Shown here piece by piece: positions 26,875-42,765 of a stretch of 64,000 bases of DNA; the stretch's first letter is position 1, and every line of letters starts with the position of its first letter. The DNA is from Perca fluviatilis (Eukaryota; Chordata; Actinopteri; Perciformes; Percidae), in contig NC_053115.1 of the NCBI RefSeq assembly GCF_010015445.1, positions 6,588,076-6,652,075 on the forward strand, written 5' to 3'. The notes under the pieces are model-generated. The model saw only the letters and a list, made by a program, of their open reading frames with translations. It was not told the DNA's origin and searched no databases. The translations under genes were made by a program, and so were the position numbers.

Positions 26875-26975
26875 TCTTGACAATATGTCATGGCAATCCA
26901 TTCAATAGTTGTTGAGATATTTCAGTCTGGACCAAAGTGGTGGACTGACTGACTGACCTACATTGCCATCCCTAC
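26875..26975 (-). repeat. Dispersed fish repeat, copy 3 (short)
   Basis: ATGGCAATCCATTCAATAGT and GTTGTTGAGATATTTCAGTC are the reverse complement of the family phrase. Confidence 0.5.
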
Positions 26976-27744
26976 ATAAAACATTATATGCCGTAATGCC
27001 CATGTATTTAGACAGCACGAGCTTTAAAATGTAGCACTGGCATCGAGTAGAGGCTGTCTATTGATTGCCAGAATTTATGCTTTATCTTCCAAGTCATTGG
27101 CGTAAGTGTTACTGCCATATGGGCAAGCAGATGCCCATTGTACCTCACTGGAGCTCACATTCGCTGGACCAAGCGATGAAGCTAGATCAGAGTCTCACAC
27201 ACAACCCTCTCATGTAGTCTTAGAGTTAAAGAATACTCCTCAAAGTTTACAATTTTCCTTCTGTACCTAATCATCCCAGAAAAAAATCTTAGGTCTGCTG
27301 AAAACTTTTTTTTCTTCATGTTTGCCCTAAATTCAGAATGCTGAAGATGTTGCATTAAAAATTAAGAAGCAAATCTTTTTTTGCTTTCTTTGAGGCATGG
27401 CACATACTAATATCTCATAGTGTTTAATGATGTTCGGAGAAACTAATGATCGAGTCCTTATGGGCCTGTTGGATAGATGAAAGCCCTCAATGGAATTTGA
27501 TCTGTTTTCAAAGTACTTCAGAGCAGTGTTTTGTGCAGGCATTGTAATGAGCTGAACTTGCATTTTCTCAAAACTGTTGATGTTGCACATAACTCGGTTT
27601 CACAAGGATAGTGGGGGAGCAGTTGTTGTTCTAAGTCAGTCTGTTGTCTTAAGTAATTGCTTCATTTTCAAGAAAATGAGAGATTATGTGATAATCCAGT
27701 AATTGTTACAAAAAGACTAGTCTGCAGTCATGCTAGTTGCTCTG

Positions 27745-27895
27745 TGCCTGAGATATTTCACTCAAAACCACAAATGTCAACCTCAAGCTCACAAGAGAAA
27801 AAGTAGTGGGATCCCCAAAGTCATGAGGATTTATCCTCTCATGAATGTCTGTACAAAATGTAATGTCAATCCATCCAATACTTGGTAATTATGCA
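27745..27895 (-). repeat. Dispersed fish repeat, copy 4
   Basis: Reverse-complement phrases: ATTTCACTCAAAACCACAAA, CCCCAAAGTCATGAGGAT, CAATCCATCCAATAC. It lies just before the lrrn1 coding exon. Confidence 0.55.
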
Positions 27896-28087
27896 ATATA
27901 TACCCTTTAAACATGGGGTTGAAACTGTTGTCTGTATAATGACACATATGTTTTATTTTTATTTTCCAGATTACTCTGGGGCTCCAAGATCTTGATGTAA
28001 AATTCTACCCTCTGCTTCAACTCTTGACCATTTCACTGGACTGGAAGACCTACAGTAATCAGCGGAAAGTCTGGTTGATGACTGTAA

Positions 28088-30289
<2,202 letters not shown>

Positions 30290-31103
30290 GAACTCTCCAG
30301 TGGGAGATAGAGAGACATGTTTCTTTCAGGAGCACAAATATACATACTTGCTTCTTTGTGTAAGGAGACTAAGTCATTTTTGCTTTCATGTTTTCTGTTT
30401 GTTTTCTTAGTTCTCTCAGACTTGCTCTTTAAAGCAAATGACGAACCAAGATTTTCAGATCTTTAGTGTAGCATATTGCCTTTTTACCTTTTCGCCCATT
30501 TTGACACACAATATGGCAGCTTTGTTTAGCTTCCTGGACTTAGTAGTCACTGTGCTTTATTTTTAGTACTTGTTTTAATGAACACAGCATGAGCATTGTC
30601 ACAGATTCAGTACACAAGCAAAGGAAAAGCTAAAAATCCAACCTGTTTTTGACATGTTACTATGGCAGAACTGTTAGAGACTGCCATCTTTCTTTCTGTT
30701 GTAAAACAGTTTCACTGTTGACTGTTGTGCACTGAAATATATATACTAATTTGTCTATCAACACAAATATAAGCTGACAAAGTATGTTTAGACTTGATAT
30801 ACTGTCTATTAAATATTGTTAGCAATTCCTCTGTAATGTTGTATCAGCTATGACTTAAATTACTTTTTGTACATTAACTAATTATAATAACATAATAAGT
30901 ATGTTTAATTTAGACTTTCAGTTTGCAGAGCAGTTACTGTAAACCAGCAATAGAAATATGAATGTTATGAACTAGGTAAATAGATGTAAGCCTTTTTAAA
31001 TTTCTTAAATATTTCTTTTCTTATTTTGCTAGAATATGTCTACAATCACTGGTTTTGTTGTGGTTAACACACACAAACATGTTGTTTATTGAGGAGCAAG
31101 TTA

Positions 31104-31109
31104 AATAAA
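31104..31109 (+). terminator. lrrn1: Polyadenylation signal of lrrn1
   Basis: AATAAA followed by a T-rich stretch, 815 bases after the stop codon and just before the first repeat element. The AT-rich sequence from 30290 to here is read as the 3' untranslated region. Earlier variant signals are possible. Confidence 0.55.
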
Positions 31110-31437
31110 ATCTTCTTTCCTCATATTTTTTAAACCATGATTTTAACACCAAGTGTCATTTTTAGAAAACCGTACATATATTGAAGGTCTAATGGCATGA
31201 AAATTTCACTTTGTGAGGTTTTTTTTAACATTAATATGCGTTCCCCCAGCCTGCCTATGGTCCCCCAGTGGCTAGAAATGGTGATAGGTGTAAACCGAGC
31301 CCTGGGTATCCTGCTCTGCCTTTGAGAAAATGAAAGCTCAGATGGGCCAATCTGGAATCTTCCCTTTATGATGTCATAAGGGGAAAGGTTACCTCTGCTT
31401 TTTCTGCTTTGCCCGCCCATGAGAAAGAGAGAGACAT

Positions 31438-32480
31438 TGAGCGTTTCTCAATACCAAGAATGCAAAGTACGGACTTGTGTTCTTGGGGAGAACGTTCTTG
31501 CTGGTTGTTCTTGGAAGAATAAACTCGCAAGTTCACAAGCACAGAAAACGCTGTTAACAGTTTGAGACGATGCCTTCTTCCTGTTATTGCTCAACACTCC
31601 CAGCACAGAGGCTACCTGCAAGGCTCCAAAATACCGGCTAGATATAAAAACCACAACAATATAACCACTTTGTATTAAAACAATCTCCGGACAAGAAAAC
31701 CTCATAATGCTACAACTATTGCAATAATATTGAAAAATAAAACTAATTGAGCTTTAATTTTATTGTTTATGGTTTAGCTCAGTGTTTAACGGGTACCCCA
31801 GGGGTTCAGAAGATGATGGGGCGTGGGCAAATATTTGGAAGTGAGTGCCGGGGGGCGTTGTTTGAAAGCCATAATTAGTACCAATAAAATAAACAGTGCA
31901 ACGGGTATTCTTGTGTTCTGTCAGGTTGGGCGTGTAGGATGCGAGATATGTGGAAAGAGGTTTTTTTGCAATTTCCAAACACCCCTTACTTATTCAAAAG
32001 AGTGGAACGCGATCCCTACTATTATTAGTGTATAAGTTTAAGTCAGTTTAAATTAAACAAATAAATAGGCATATGCACTGGTGTGTCCTATGTGTTCCTA
32101 TTAGTATTATGTGGAATTACCATTTCTATATTATTGTAGTGCACTGTATATGCCCAGGGAGATGGAAATTAGAAATTCAAATTATAAAGGTTGTTGTCTC
32201 CCCTTTAGTCCACATAACATGTCATATCATGATCCCACTTTATGTACAACTGTTCATTTATCATAAAGACTGAAACTCAACTTCTAATAAATCAGAAAAC
32301 AAATACACCAAAAATATGAACTAAATACAAAATATAATGTAGGCTATTTTAGCCTATGGCATAATTTAAACAAGTCTCCCGAAAAGAGACGGGTATATCT
32401 CATAGACTAATAATATACAGTCTATCTATGGTATATCTCTCCTCTGCCTGCTGTGTGTGTGTGTGTGTGTGTGTAATTAG
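31438..32480. mobile_element. Foreign segment inside MITE copy A
   Basis: Starts GCGTTTCTCAATACCAAGAA, a phrase of another fish miniature element, and ends at a GT tract (32453-32474). It interrupts the host element, whose sequence continues on each side. It may be more than one insertion; exact ends are not resolved. Confidence 0.4.
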
Positions 32481-32520
32481 TGGCTGTAATTCTGCACCAA
32501 GGCTGAATTTCAGGAAAGAG

Positions 32521-32980
32521 ACTTCAGATACAGAATTAGGGGACCACTAAGGTCTATATAAAAGAGACTTCAGATACAGTATTAGGGGACCACTAAGGTC
32601 TATATAAAAGAGACTTCAGATACAGTATTAGCGGACCACTAAGGTCTATATAAAAGAGACTTCAGATACAGTATTAGGGGACCACTAAGGTCTATATAAA
32701 AGAGACTTCAGATACAGTATTAGGGGACCACTAAGGTCTATATAAAAGAGACTTCAGATACAGTATTAGGGGACCACTAAGGTCTATATAAAAGAGACTT
32801 CAGATACAGTATTAGGGGACCACTAAGGTCTATATAAAAGAGACTTCAGATACAGTATTAGGGGACCACTAAGGTCTATATAAAAGAGACTTCAGATACA
32901 GTATTAGGGGACCACTAAGGTCTATATAAAATAGACTTCAGATACAGTATTAGGGGACCACTGAGGCCTATATAAAAGCA
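32521..32980. repeat. 46-bp tandem array, 10 units
   Basis: ACTTCAGATACAGTATTAGG starts a unit at 32521 and every 46 bases to 32935 (the first unit has CAGAATTAGG). Units are nearly identical and each ends in CTATATAAAAGAG, a TATA-box-like motif. The third unit has GCGGACC instead of GGGGACC, and the last has CTGAGGCC. Confidence 0.97.
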
Positions 32981-33011
32981 TCCAAAAAGCAGCATGTCAT
33001 AGGACCTTTAA

Positions 33012-35030
33012 ATAAATATGCTTTGGAGAAACAGACATTTACAGGTTGAAAGTAAAGGTTGAAAAGCTTAAATGGTTGTTGCAGGGGGAAAAAAATCAGC
33101 ATCTCATATTAATTTTATTAATTTCAGTTTGATGAGCATAGCTCTAGGTGTTTGGTTACGACATCAGTGTTGAGAGAGAGAGAATGGAAGGTGCAGATTT
33201 CAGTGTGTTTGCCTCAAACCCACACTGCAAAGCAATTATTAGAGAATAATAATGAGATTTTAGTCCCGGTACAATATAATTACTGCACAATATGCCTCGG
33301 AGTACATACGGTAACTTCAAAAACAACAAAATTTGTTACTCAAAATCAAGACACTGGATGTGGTTCCTGCATGTTTTGTTCACTGTTTCTTTTTTTATAC
33401 CTGACTGCCTCTGTATCTCCAAAGCTTTAGAGAGCAACATAGGGAGTATCATTCAGCTGAGACAAGATCGAAGGAGATGTTGATTATGGATCATGGACAT
33501 TTGCAGCAAGTACAGAGTGCAGCATTAATTAGCACCAAGCAACTGTGCTATTATCAGCCAAATGTTTAATTTTTTCCACATTTTGTAATGTTTGTGGAAT
33601 GGAGTTTAGTCTGCGAATGCAAATTATTCATTGTGTCATGTTGGATTTTCATTTGATATAACATTATAGGTAGCTTTTCTTCATCTCGTTTAGTAAAATG
33701 ACATGAAACAACCATCTGTTTTCCCTGCAATATCTATACGTAAGTAATATGTAGAGTCCACTACAATGCAAATCCAAATCTCCGTGGCTCACTGCCTAGG
33801 AAAGTGGATCTCCAGTGGGAGCCCAGATGTTGACTGACAGGTCTGGGCTTTGTGGTGCAATCAAACAATCTCCGGTTAGTCTCCCCTGACAAAATGCTCA
33901 TTCTCATCCATGCTCTTTCCTGTGAAGCATCCATAACTAGTGTATAAACAGTTAACTAGCAATATAATTTCACACATATAATATGGCACCTTTTTTATCA
34001 TATCTTTATTTCTGTTAATACAGTATGTATTTATTTAAACACTTCTTCACTCTCATGATAACTGAATAAACACCAAATGCTGATGAAGACCATGAGAGGA
34101 AGATAATAGCTCTGGAAGAAATCGAGAAGGCGGACCTTGAGTGAAGTTTTTTTTGTCAAATAGGCTTACACATTAATAAACACCAAATCTATGACCCAAA
34201 CCCAAAAATTGACAAATTATAAACATTTAAACATTCTTAATATCTGAACTACATTGAAGTGTGTTATAAAATGTATTAATTCTTTGTAAATGCTTATACA
34301 TTGCTTATAAATGCTAATTAGGGCATTCAAATAAAGTGTTATTAATACACATATTATATACCCCAGAAAAAGTCCCTTGACTCTTAATGTCACACTATTG
34401 TCAGTAACGGACTTGGCTTTGTGTGCATCAAGAAATGCAGATGAAGAAATGGTTTAAACACTGTCTCATACTATTGGTTTTCTTTGTGTATAGAGATGTC
34501 AGGAGATGCTGCAAGAAAAATGTCAGTGAATGTCATGGACCCTTTAGGGAGACCTGTGTCCTGTGCTGAGAATGATGGACAGAGGAGGGTGTAGTAGTCT
34601 GGCATTTGTTAAACCTGCACATACAAACTGCTACTCTGAAACATCCACTGCCGTCCTTTTATCTGCACAGAACGGACGAGCCTTTATAACGTTGCAGCGG
34701 GTAGCCTAGTAAAAGACCGGAAATCAGCTCAATGGGACAGCTATCAATGAAAGCTTTTCAAAGCGAGTCCTAGAGCCTGCACTGTGTCCCATCCCAGTGG
34801 CCTGTTTCCATGACAACCCCTCCTTCCATCAACCTGCGGGTGCTGGCAGCCAAGTGAGAGAAGTCCCCAGAGCCTGAAATACCACTGACAAGGTCGACAC
34901 CCCAGCAGGTGGGAAACCACTAAAACATCATGTCCGCTTTCAAAGGTGTGGAGCAAGAAAAGCTGAAGGTGAAGTAGAATGGCACAGAGTGCGCCTCAGC
35001 TGGGCTTCATGCCTCTCTTTCATCTGTCAT
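33012..35030. other. No gene or named repeat seen
   Basis: AT-rich intergenic DNA. The frame at 33152-33430 has no domain. Confidence 0.4.
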
Positions 35031-35034
35031 AAAG

Positions 35035-35265
35035 GTCTTGTTTGTAGGATTTAGGGTGATCAATAGGCAAAAATGGAATATAATATTCATAAATAACTAT
35101 GTTTTCGTGTAGGTATAATCACCTAGAAATAACAATTTTGGTGTTTTCACTGCCTTGGAATGAGTCGTTTATATCTACATTTTGAAGCAGGTTCTCTTCC
35201 ACGGAGTCGCCCATGTTGCACCATCATGTTTCTACACTAGCCCAGAACACTTGTCTTTTTGTGGA
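35035..35265. mobile_element. Fragment of a fish MITE (GTTTGTAGGATTTAGGGTGA)
   Basis: Phrases GTTTGTAGGATTTAGGGTGA, GGAATATAATATTCATAA and ACGGAGTCGCCCATGTTGCA recur in fish genomes as a miniature element. Only one end is seen. Confidence 0.4.
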
Positions 35266-35599
35266 TAGATATGAAGGCAAATATGATGCAAAATGTGAGA
35301 GCTACTAGGCTTTATGTGAGCACTTGTAGAATACGATGTGCGAACTTGTAGAACAAAAATCTGAACTTTTATGTTGAAATTTTCACTTGTACAAAATATT
35401 CACACACATGTAAGCTGAATTTTAAGTCACAGAAATAATAAAAAACACATGAGAGCTTGTAGAAAATAGTCACACACCCGTGTTCTGAATTTGAAGTCCA
35501 AAAAATATATGTCACAAATGTGTAGATTGATATTTACATAAATACAATTTCCCTGACTTTTGCAACATTTCTTGTGGTACAAAGAAAACCGTACATATA

Positions 35600-36490
35600 T
35601 TGAAAGTCCCATGGCATGAAAATTTCACTTTATGAGTTTTTTTAACATTAATATGCATTTCCCACAGCCTGCCTATGGTCCCCCAGTGGCTATGGTGATA
35701 GGTCTGGAATCTTCTCCTTATGAGGTCATAAGGAGCAAGGTTACCTCCCCTTTCTCTGCTTTGCCCGCCCAGAGAATTTGGGCCACCCATGAGAGAGAGA
35801 CATCATGGCTTGCAAAAGAGCAAAGTGGCAGTTGCACCAAGGCTGAATTTCGGGAAAGAGACTTCAGATACAGTATTAGGGGACCACTAAGGTCTATATA
35901 AAAGAGACTTCAGATACAGTATTAGGGGACCACTAAGGTCTATATAAAAGAGACTTCAGATACAGTATTAGGGGACCCCTAAGGTCTATATAAAAGAGAC
36001 TTCAGATACAGTATTAGGGGACCACTGAGGCCTATATAAAAGAGACTTCAGATACAGTATTAGGGGACCCCTAAGGTCTATATAAAAGAGACTTCAGATA
36101 CAGTATTAGGGGACCACTAAGGTCTATATAAAAGAGACTTCAGATACAGTATTAGGGGACCACTAAGGTCTATATAAAAGAGACTTCAGATACAGTATTA
36201 GGGGACCACTAAGGTCTATATAAAAGAGACTTCAGATACAGTATTAGGGGACCACTAAGGCCTATATAAAAGAGACTTCAGATACAGTATTAGGGGACCA
36301 CTAAGGCCTATATAAAAGAGACTTCAGATACAGTATTAGGGGACCACTAAGGTCTATATAAAAGAGACTTCAGATACAGTATTAGGGGACCACTAAGGTC
36401 TATATAAAAGAGACTTCAGATACAGTATTAGGGGACCACTAAGGTCTATATAAAAGCATCCAAAGAGCACCATGTGGTGGGACCTTTAAC
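35600..36490 (+). mobile_element. TTAA-type MITE copy B with 46-bp satellite
   Basis: Left end TTGAAAGTCCCATGGCATGA, right end GTGGTGGGACCTTTAA. The body matches copy A (CAGCCTGCCTATGGTCCCCC; TTTGCCCGCCCA) but has an internal deletion joining GCAAAGTGGCAGTTG to CACCAAGGCTGAATTTC. Confidence 0.7.
35861..36458. repeat. 46-bp tandem array, 13 units
   Basis: The same unit as at 32521, starting at 35861 and repeating every 46 bases to 36413. Variants (GGACCCCTAAGG, CTGAGGCC, CTAAGGCC) are scattered among otherwise identical units. Confidence 0.97.
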
Positions 36491-37270
36491 CAGTTGTTCC
36501 TGCGGAGGTTCACAGTTACTGTGCAGAAAACATTGTTGTATATGTATTTCTTTAGCACAGTGCACCCTTGCACGAATAGTTCCAGTTTACCCTGTGAGAT
36601 TGAAATTGTAATTCTATTTTAAGTCAAATACAAGAGCCTCCCCCAAAGCTGAGTGCAGTCATAGGCAGCTAAGTACATGAAACTGAAGTGAGAAAAGCCG
36701 ACAGCATTTCACTGCCTTTGGTAATCCACACAGCACTCAGCTTGTGATGGCTCAGAGTGCCCTGGCTCCTTGCTACCTGTATTTGGACAATGTGATGATA
36801 AGTGATGATCATCAACAGGGTTCAACAGAAGGTCATCTCACATAGATTGATTATCCAAGACCGAATGAGGAGACATGCATAACCAAAGTCATCATGGCTT
36901 CTTGTTGGGTGTAGGCTCGCGAACACACTAGCCCTGCCTCGGTTATTTTGTTGCTGAGAGAGTGTGGGTGTGACTTCACACCTCTTACTGAGAGCAAACT
37001 GGCTGCCCTGCAGAGACGGCACCTGTGAGGCTATTCTCTTATTATTCCCAAAATCTCACACTTACAAAGGTAAATCTAATTACTCGCAAAGCATGTTACC
37101 CAGCAATCATTTCATGAATGATGCTGTGCAGATGGTAAAGTTGAAGCTTTTGGTTTTGCCTGAACTCCAGCAATTCTTATGGTACTTTTATTTTAATTTG
37201 TATGTGGAAAAATGTCAGCTTTGGAAAAAATGTGTATAATTATCAAAGACCATTTATCAAACCTAGAATC
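36491..37270. other. No gene or named repeat seen
   Basis: Short unrelated frames only. Confidence 0.4.
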
Positions 37271-37275
37271 AAACC

Positions 37276-37470
37276 TCAACAGCTATTGGATGTATTGCCA
37301 TTACACATTCAAAGTCCCCAGATTATGTATCCTAAAGATTTTGGGGGATCCGCTGACTTTTTGTCTAGAGTCACCAGAAGTTCAAAGTTTTCACTTATCC
37401 AGTAAAATATCTCAACATCAATTAGATAGGTTGGCAAAAAATGATGTACAGATATTCACAGTCACTTTTT
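37276..37470 (+). repeat. Dispersed fish repeat, copy 5
   Basis: Degenerate phrases CAACAGCTATTGGATGTATT, AAAGTCCCCAGATTATG, CCAGTAAAATATCTCAACA. Confidence 0.5.
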
Positions 37471-37598
37471 TTTATTTATCTTGCTTTACATTACAGTAAG
37501 TGCAGGTCAAATTTTAATTTGTTCAATACTTTGGTTACCAAATACTTACAAAACTATACAAAACTAATGACATGCATCAGTCTCAATTGTAGCCTACT

Positions 37599-37874
37599 TT
37601 AAAGCTACATTGTGTAAGAATTTCTCCCATCTCGCGGTGAAATTGTATATGACAACCAACTGAATATTACTTTCTAGCCCTTCCTCCTACGGTGGCCGGA
37701 CCCGAAATTAGCTCTTAGTATTTCCATCGTTTACACGCAGCTGTTCTAGCCACTCCAATATTAACTTTGGTCTCGTTGCATTGCCTGTCGCGTTGTCGTT
37801 TTAATTCTCTTTTTCGCTTCCCTGGCTACAATGTAGGTTTAAGTCTAGTGCTAAATAATTAACCTTTTTTCCAT
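37599..37874. mobile_element. Fragment of a TTAAAGCT-ended MITE
   Basis: Begins TTTAAAGCTACATTGTGTAA, followed by TCTCCCATCTCGCGGTG. It is directly followed by a second TTTAAAGCT element and looks truncated by it. Confidence 0.4.
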
Positions 37875-38260
37875 TTAAAGCTATAGTGCGTAGTTTCTGT
37901 CGCCCCCATGAGGAATTCTAAGTTATGACAACAAAACTGTCGATGCGTCCACATGATACAAGCCTTCCGTGATCGCGCACCGCCCCCACCCCTCCCCCAC
38001 GCAGTTGCTTGTAGCCAAGGAGGACACGGAGGATTAGAAAAACATGACGGACTCTTCAGAAGATGTACATTTCTTCACTTGAGTTTCTGCGTGCGAAAGT
38101 CGCTGGACGACACAATCTTCTGAACATAGTCATACTGAGAAATCCAGAGAGAGTTGTGTGGAGCTAATAGTCTTAATTAGCTTTGTAGCAACTCATTTGG
38201 CAACGGCTTGAATGTAACGGACGTTCATTATTATCAAAACGTTACGCAGTAAAGCTTTAA
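37875..38260. mobile_element. TTAA-flanked MITE, 386 bp
   Basis: Left TTAAAGCTATAGTGCGTA; right TACGCAGTAAAGCTTTAA, its near-perfect inversion, with TTAA at both outer edges. GC-rich centre; no coding frame. Confidence 0.65.
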
Positions 38261-39477
<1,217 letters not shown>

Positions 39478-39540
39478 AAACAGTAAGTGGCCACACACAT
39501 GCATGTGCTCTTTGTTACAACAAATGAAAGCCAGCAGATT

Positions 39541-40265
39541 TGAATTCAATTCAATTCAGTTTTATTTATAGTATCAAATCATAACAAGAGTTATCTCGAG
39601 ACACTTTACAGATAGAGTAGGTCTAGACCACACTCTATAATTTACAAAGCCCCAACAATTCCAGTAATTCCCCAAGAGCAAGCATTAGCAGTGGCTGCTG
39701 CGACAGTGGCGAGGAAAACTCCCTTTAGGAAGAAACATCGGCAGACCCAGACTCTTGATAGGCGGAGTCTGACGGTTGGGGTGTGATGAACGGCAATAAT
39801 AGTCATAATAAAGATAATGGAACAGTGACTACAACGGTAGTTGTAGTAGTTCATGTCATAACAGGGTACAGCAGGGCGTTACAGGATGTAGCGTGGCACA
39901 GCAGAGCATGGGTGGACGCAGTGGATGCGGCACGACACAGCAGGACGCTGCAGGACGCTGCAGGACGCAGCCGGACACAGCAGGGCATCGCAGCGCGTAG
40001 CAGGGTGTAGTAGGACCACAGCGACAGCTGCACCCAGGACCCAGTTCTTGGTGCCACGGAAATATTCTGGGCGAAAAAGAAACAAAAGGACTCCAGGGAG
40101 TAAACTCCCCAGAGCTAGGTTAGTAACAAGCATTTCTGGGACAAGGATGCACAATAAAGGAAATAATGAAAAGAGAGAGGAGAGAGACGCTTAGTGTGTC
40201 ATAGGAAGGAAGGAACTTACCCCGGCAGTCTAGAATTATAGAATTATAACAGCATAACTAAGAGA
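39541..40265. repeat. High-copy fish dispersed repeat with internal GCAGGACGCA minisatellite
   Basis: Contains CACTTTACAGATAGAGTAGG, AATTCCAGTAATTCCCCAAG, GAAACATCGGCAGACCCAG and CAAGCATTTCTGGGACAAGG, all familiar from a teleost-wide repeat. 39865-40010 is a run of imperfect 10-11-bp GCAGGACGCx units. Arginine/alanine-rich frames here (39783-40194) come from that run. Class not settled. Confidence 0.6.
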
Positions 40266-40654
40266 GGCAGAAGAGGCTTGTATAGCAATATTTCCAAACA
40301 TATTTTGGCCTGACCTTATGCTGCTTCTGACTTTCTCTTCAGCACAATGGTGACATTAGAAGGCAGGTCAGAAAAGGTCAACCATCTGTTGACTAACAAA
40401 ATCCAAATTGGTCTTGCCTTTATTAAGCTCCTTATTAACATTAGAACATAAGAGACAGTGAGCGTTCTCACTGCTTTATTTTATTAGGTAGACAGTGTGT
40501 AACTTTTATGATATGACAAAGTATCATGTTCTTAGGAGCTGAGACAAAAGGCCATGATTTTACTCATCAGGCATTTCCGAGCTCAGAGTTATAAATGGAT
40601 TGGTCAGGTTTAGAACATTTTTTTATTAGCCATGTTAGCAGTTAGGCCCTAGGG

Positions 40655-41195
40655 GTGACATTGTTGACCAATAGTTGGTTAGTCCATCATTTTGGTCTGA
40701 AGTATCTCAACAACTATTGGACTGATTGAACTTACATTTGGTACGGACACACATGTTGCCTTGGTGAATCCTCATGACTTTGGTGATCCAACGAGTTTTT
40801 CCTCTAGTGCTAGCAACTGGTCAAGGTTTTCACTTACCCAGTAAAATGTATCAACGTCTAATGGAAGGAATGGCGTAAACAACTGTACAAACATTAATCG
40901 TGCCCAGATGATGAATCCTAATGACTTTGGTGATGCCCAGACCTTTCCTGTGGCACTACCATGAGGTTGACATTTGTGGCTTTGAGTGAGATGTCTTAAC
41001 AACTGTTAATGGATTACTAGTGACATTTGGTTCAGACATTTATGTCCCCCTTAGGATGAATTGTGATAACGTTAATGGAGATCCTCTACATGTAGCACCA
41101 TCATTAACTCAACATTTCATTTCGATATAAGCATTTAGTTCAAAGCACCACTGTAAGTACAGCCTCAGACCCAGTATGGCTTTAGACTCTTGTTT
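40655..41195 (+). repeat. Dispersed fish repeat, copy 6
   Basis: At least three successive units: CTCAACAACTATTGGACTGA, GGTGATCCAACGAGTTTTTC, GTGGCTTTGAGTGAGATGTC, then CAAAGCACCACTGTAAGTAC. Confidence 0.6.
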
Positions 41196-42290
41196 AGTTT
41201 ACTTGAAGGGGAGCATACAACCATTCAGTTTAACTTGAAAGACAAATATCTTAAATGTGGATTTAAGAAGTATAGAGAACAGTGAAACTACTTAACCAAA
41301 ATAGAGACTGTGGCTGTCTTCATTTGAACAGTTTCTTTTTTCTGACAACCAACTCTTTCTTGCCCCAGACGACAGCAAATATTTGCACAAAGGATCATAT
41401 TATCTAGGTTACATTTCTAGGCGAGGAACACAAACAAGTTGTCTTCCATTATTCAAAACCTTTTTCCATTTTCCATGATAATGACGCCACATTAAATGGT
41501 GTCCATTGCTGTGTGTTGTAATCATTCTCCGCTGTGATTGGCGCAAATTGACTTCTTATAGACAGCCCATTTCATGCCTGTGTGCGTGCTGGAGGCAGAA
41601 CGTAGTGACAGCTCGGAGAAATATGGATCCAGTTTAGTTGCATGATCATTTCTGATGATTGGCTTAAAACGAGCAGTGAACAGTGAGTGCACACACCGTT
41701 TCCTGTTACCACTGCCGACGGTTACAGATAATGTGAAACCTGTGCCATTGTACCTCCGGTATCATGTGCTGCTCATAACCAATGGCTGACAGGTTGTCCT
41801 ACTGCCACACTAGACCTGAACTTACCAGCAAGATTTAAATGAGAATGGTGTTTAACACTGATTTAGGTTCCAGCTTGAGTTGAACACAGCAAACATGTAT
41901 TTTAAACAAAGCTAAATGCAAGATTATGATTAAGACAACAAAGATTAAGATTACAGATTGTCTGAGGTGAGAGACTCTTTTGTCTTTCCACAGGACAACG
42001 GGTCCTGCCGAGAAAGTCTTCACTGATTATTACACCTCATTTCAAACACAGATACTGACCCATGGCTGGCTAAGTGGAAACAGACAAAGGGTATTGATTG
42101 GATTGGAAGAACAGAACCTCAAGACATGCCTGGCTGACTTCATTTGTGAAAGCTGTGCATTGATTGCTGGAAATGATGCACTGCTGTGCTGGACCTTAAC
42201 ATTTGTAATCTTGTGCTAGTCATTTGATTTGATCATGCTGTATACTCTAATAACTTTATAACTAACTTTTTATAAATAATAATGTACTGG
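41196..42290. other. No gene or named repeat seen
   Basis: The frame at 41980-42219 shows no known domain. Confidence 0.4.
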
Positions 42291-42440
42291 GGCACCCTGC
42301 TAGATCACCTGGTTGAGCATGCGCCCCATGTAGTAAGGCTCAGCCCTCACTGCAATGTCCCGGGTTTGAGTCCGACAAGTCACCCTTTGCTGCATGTCAT
42401 CCCCCTCCTTTCCTGTTTTCCTATGAAATAAAGGCCAAAA
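42291..42440 (+). repeat. tRNA-derived SINE, plus strand
   Basis: GGGGCACCCTGCTAGATCAC, a worn A box (CACCTGGTTGAGCATG), a B box (GGGTTTGAGTCC), then TTTGCTGCATGTCATCCCCC and AATAAAGGCCAAAA. Same family as the copy at 9371-9533, but more diverged in the A box. Confidence 0.75.
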
Positions 42441-42765
42441 TATTATCTTAAAAATGAGTACGTTTACCATTTTACACATTCCATGTTGCTTTCTTTGGAT
42501 GCTTATGTTAACCTGAGAAATTACTGGATACATTTGTAAGGTTTAATTTACAGATTTCACAGAATATGCTGGGCTGCCACATTCTAATAACGTCAAATTA
42601 ACATTTCCTGTAGAAAGTTACTGCTACTTTGACATTGGTATAATGTAATAATAATGTTTGCCACATTCTGATAAAGGTTTGAGGATGTTGTCAATTTAAT
42701 GTTCCTTGCAGAACTCTTTTCCACTGTACACATAATCACATAGATTCTTGTTGGCATATGATTTT

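Larger units (their letters stand above)
17666..27969 (+). other. lrrn1: Intron 1 of lrrn1 (10.3 kb)
   Basis: Bounded by GTGAG at 17666 and TTTTCCAG at 27968-27969. It contains no gene I recognise. It holds TA, CA and GT microsatellites (18.7-19.05 kb), a hAT-type MITE (20598-20968), a hAT-like fragment (22503-22640), a RecQ-helicase-bearing relic (about 22960-23510), a TTTG-tailed fragment (24088-24330) and three fragments of a dispersed fish repeat (26.2-27.9 kb). Long stretches such as 19.1-20.5, 21.0-22.5 and 24.3-26.2 kb show nothing I can name; conserved enhancers there cannot be excluded by eye. Confidence 0.55.
31181..33011 (+). mobile_element. TTAA-type MITE copy A with 46-bp satellite and nested insertion
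   Basis: The left end is TTGAAGGTCTAATGGCATGA, a worn version of TTAAAGGTCCCATGGCATG. The right end is CATGTCATAGGACCTTTAA, inverted to the left. The left body runs to about 31435, is broken by roughly 1 kb of other sequence (about 31438-32480), and resumes at GTGGCTGTAATTCTGCACCA before the 46-bp array. Confidence 0.65.

Noticed and set aside
39783..40194. Arg/Ala/Ser/His-rich overlapping frames on both strands
   Set aside because: They come from the imperfect GCAGGACGCA run inside a dispersed repeat.
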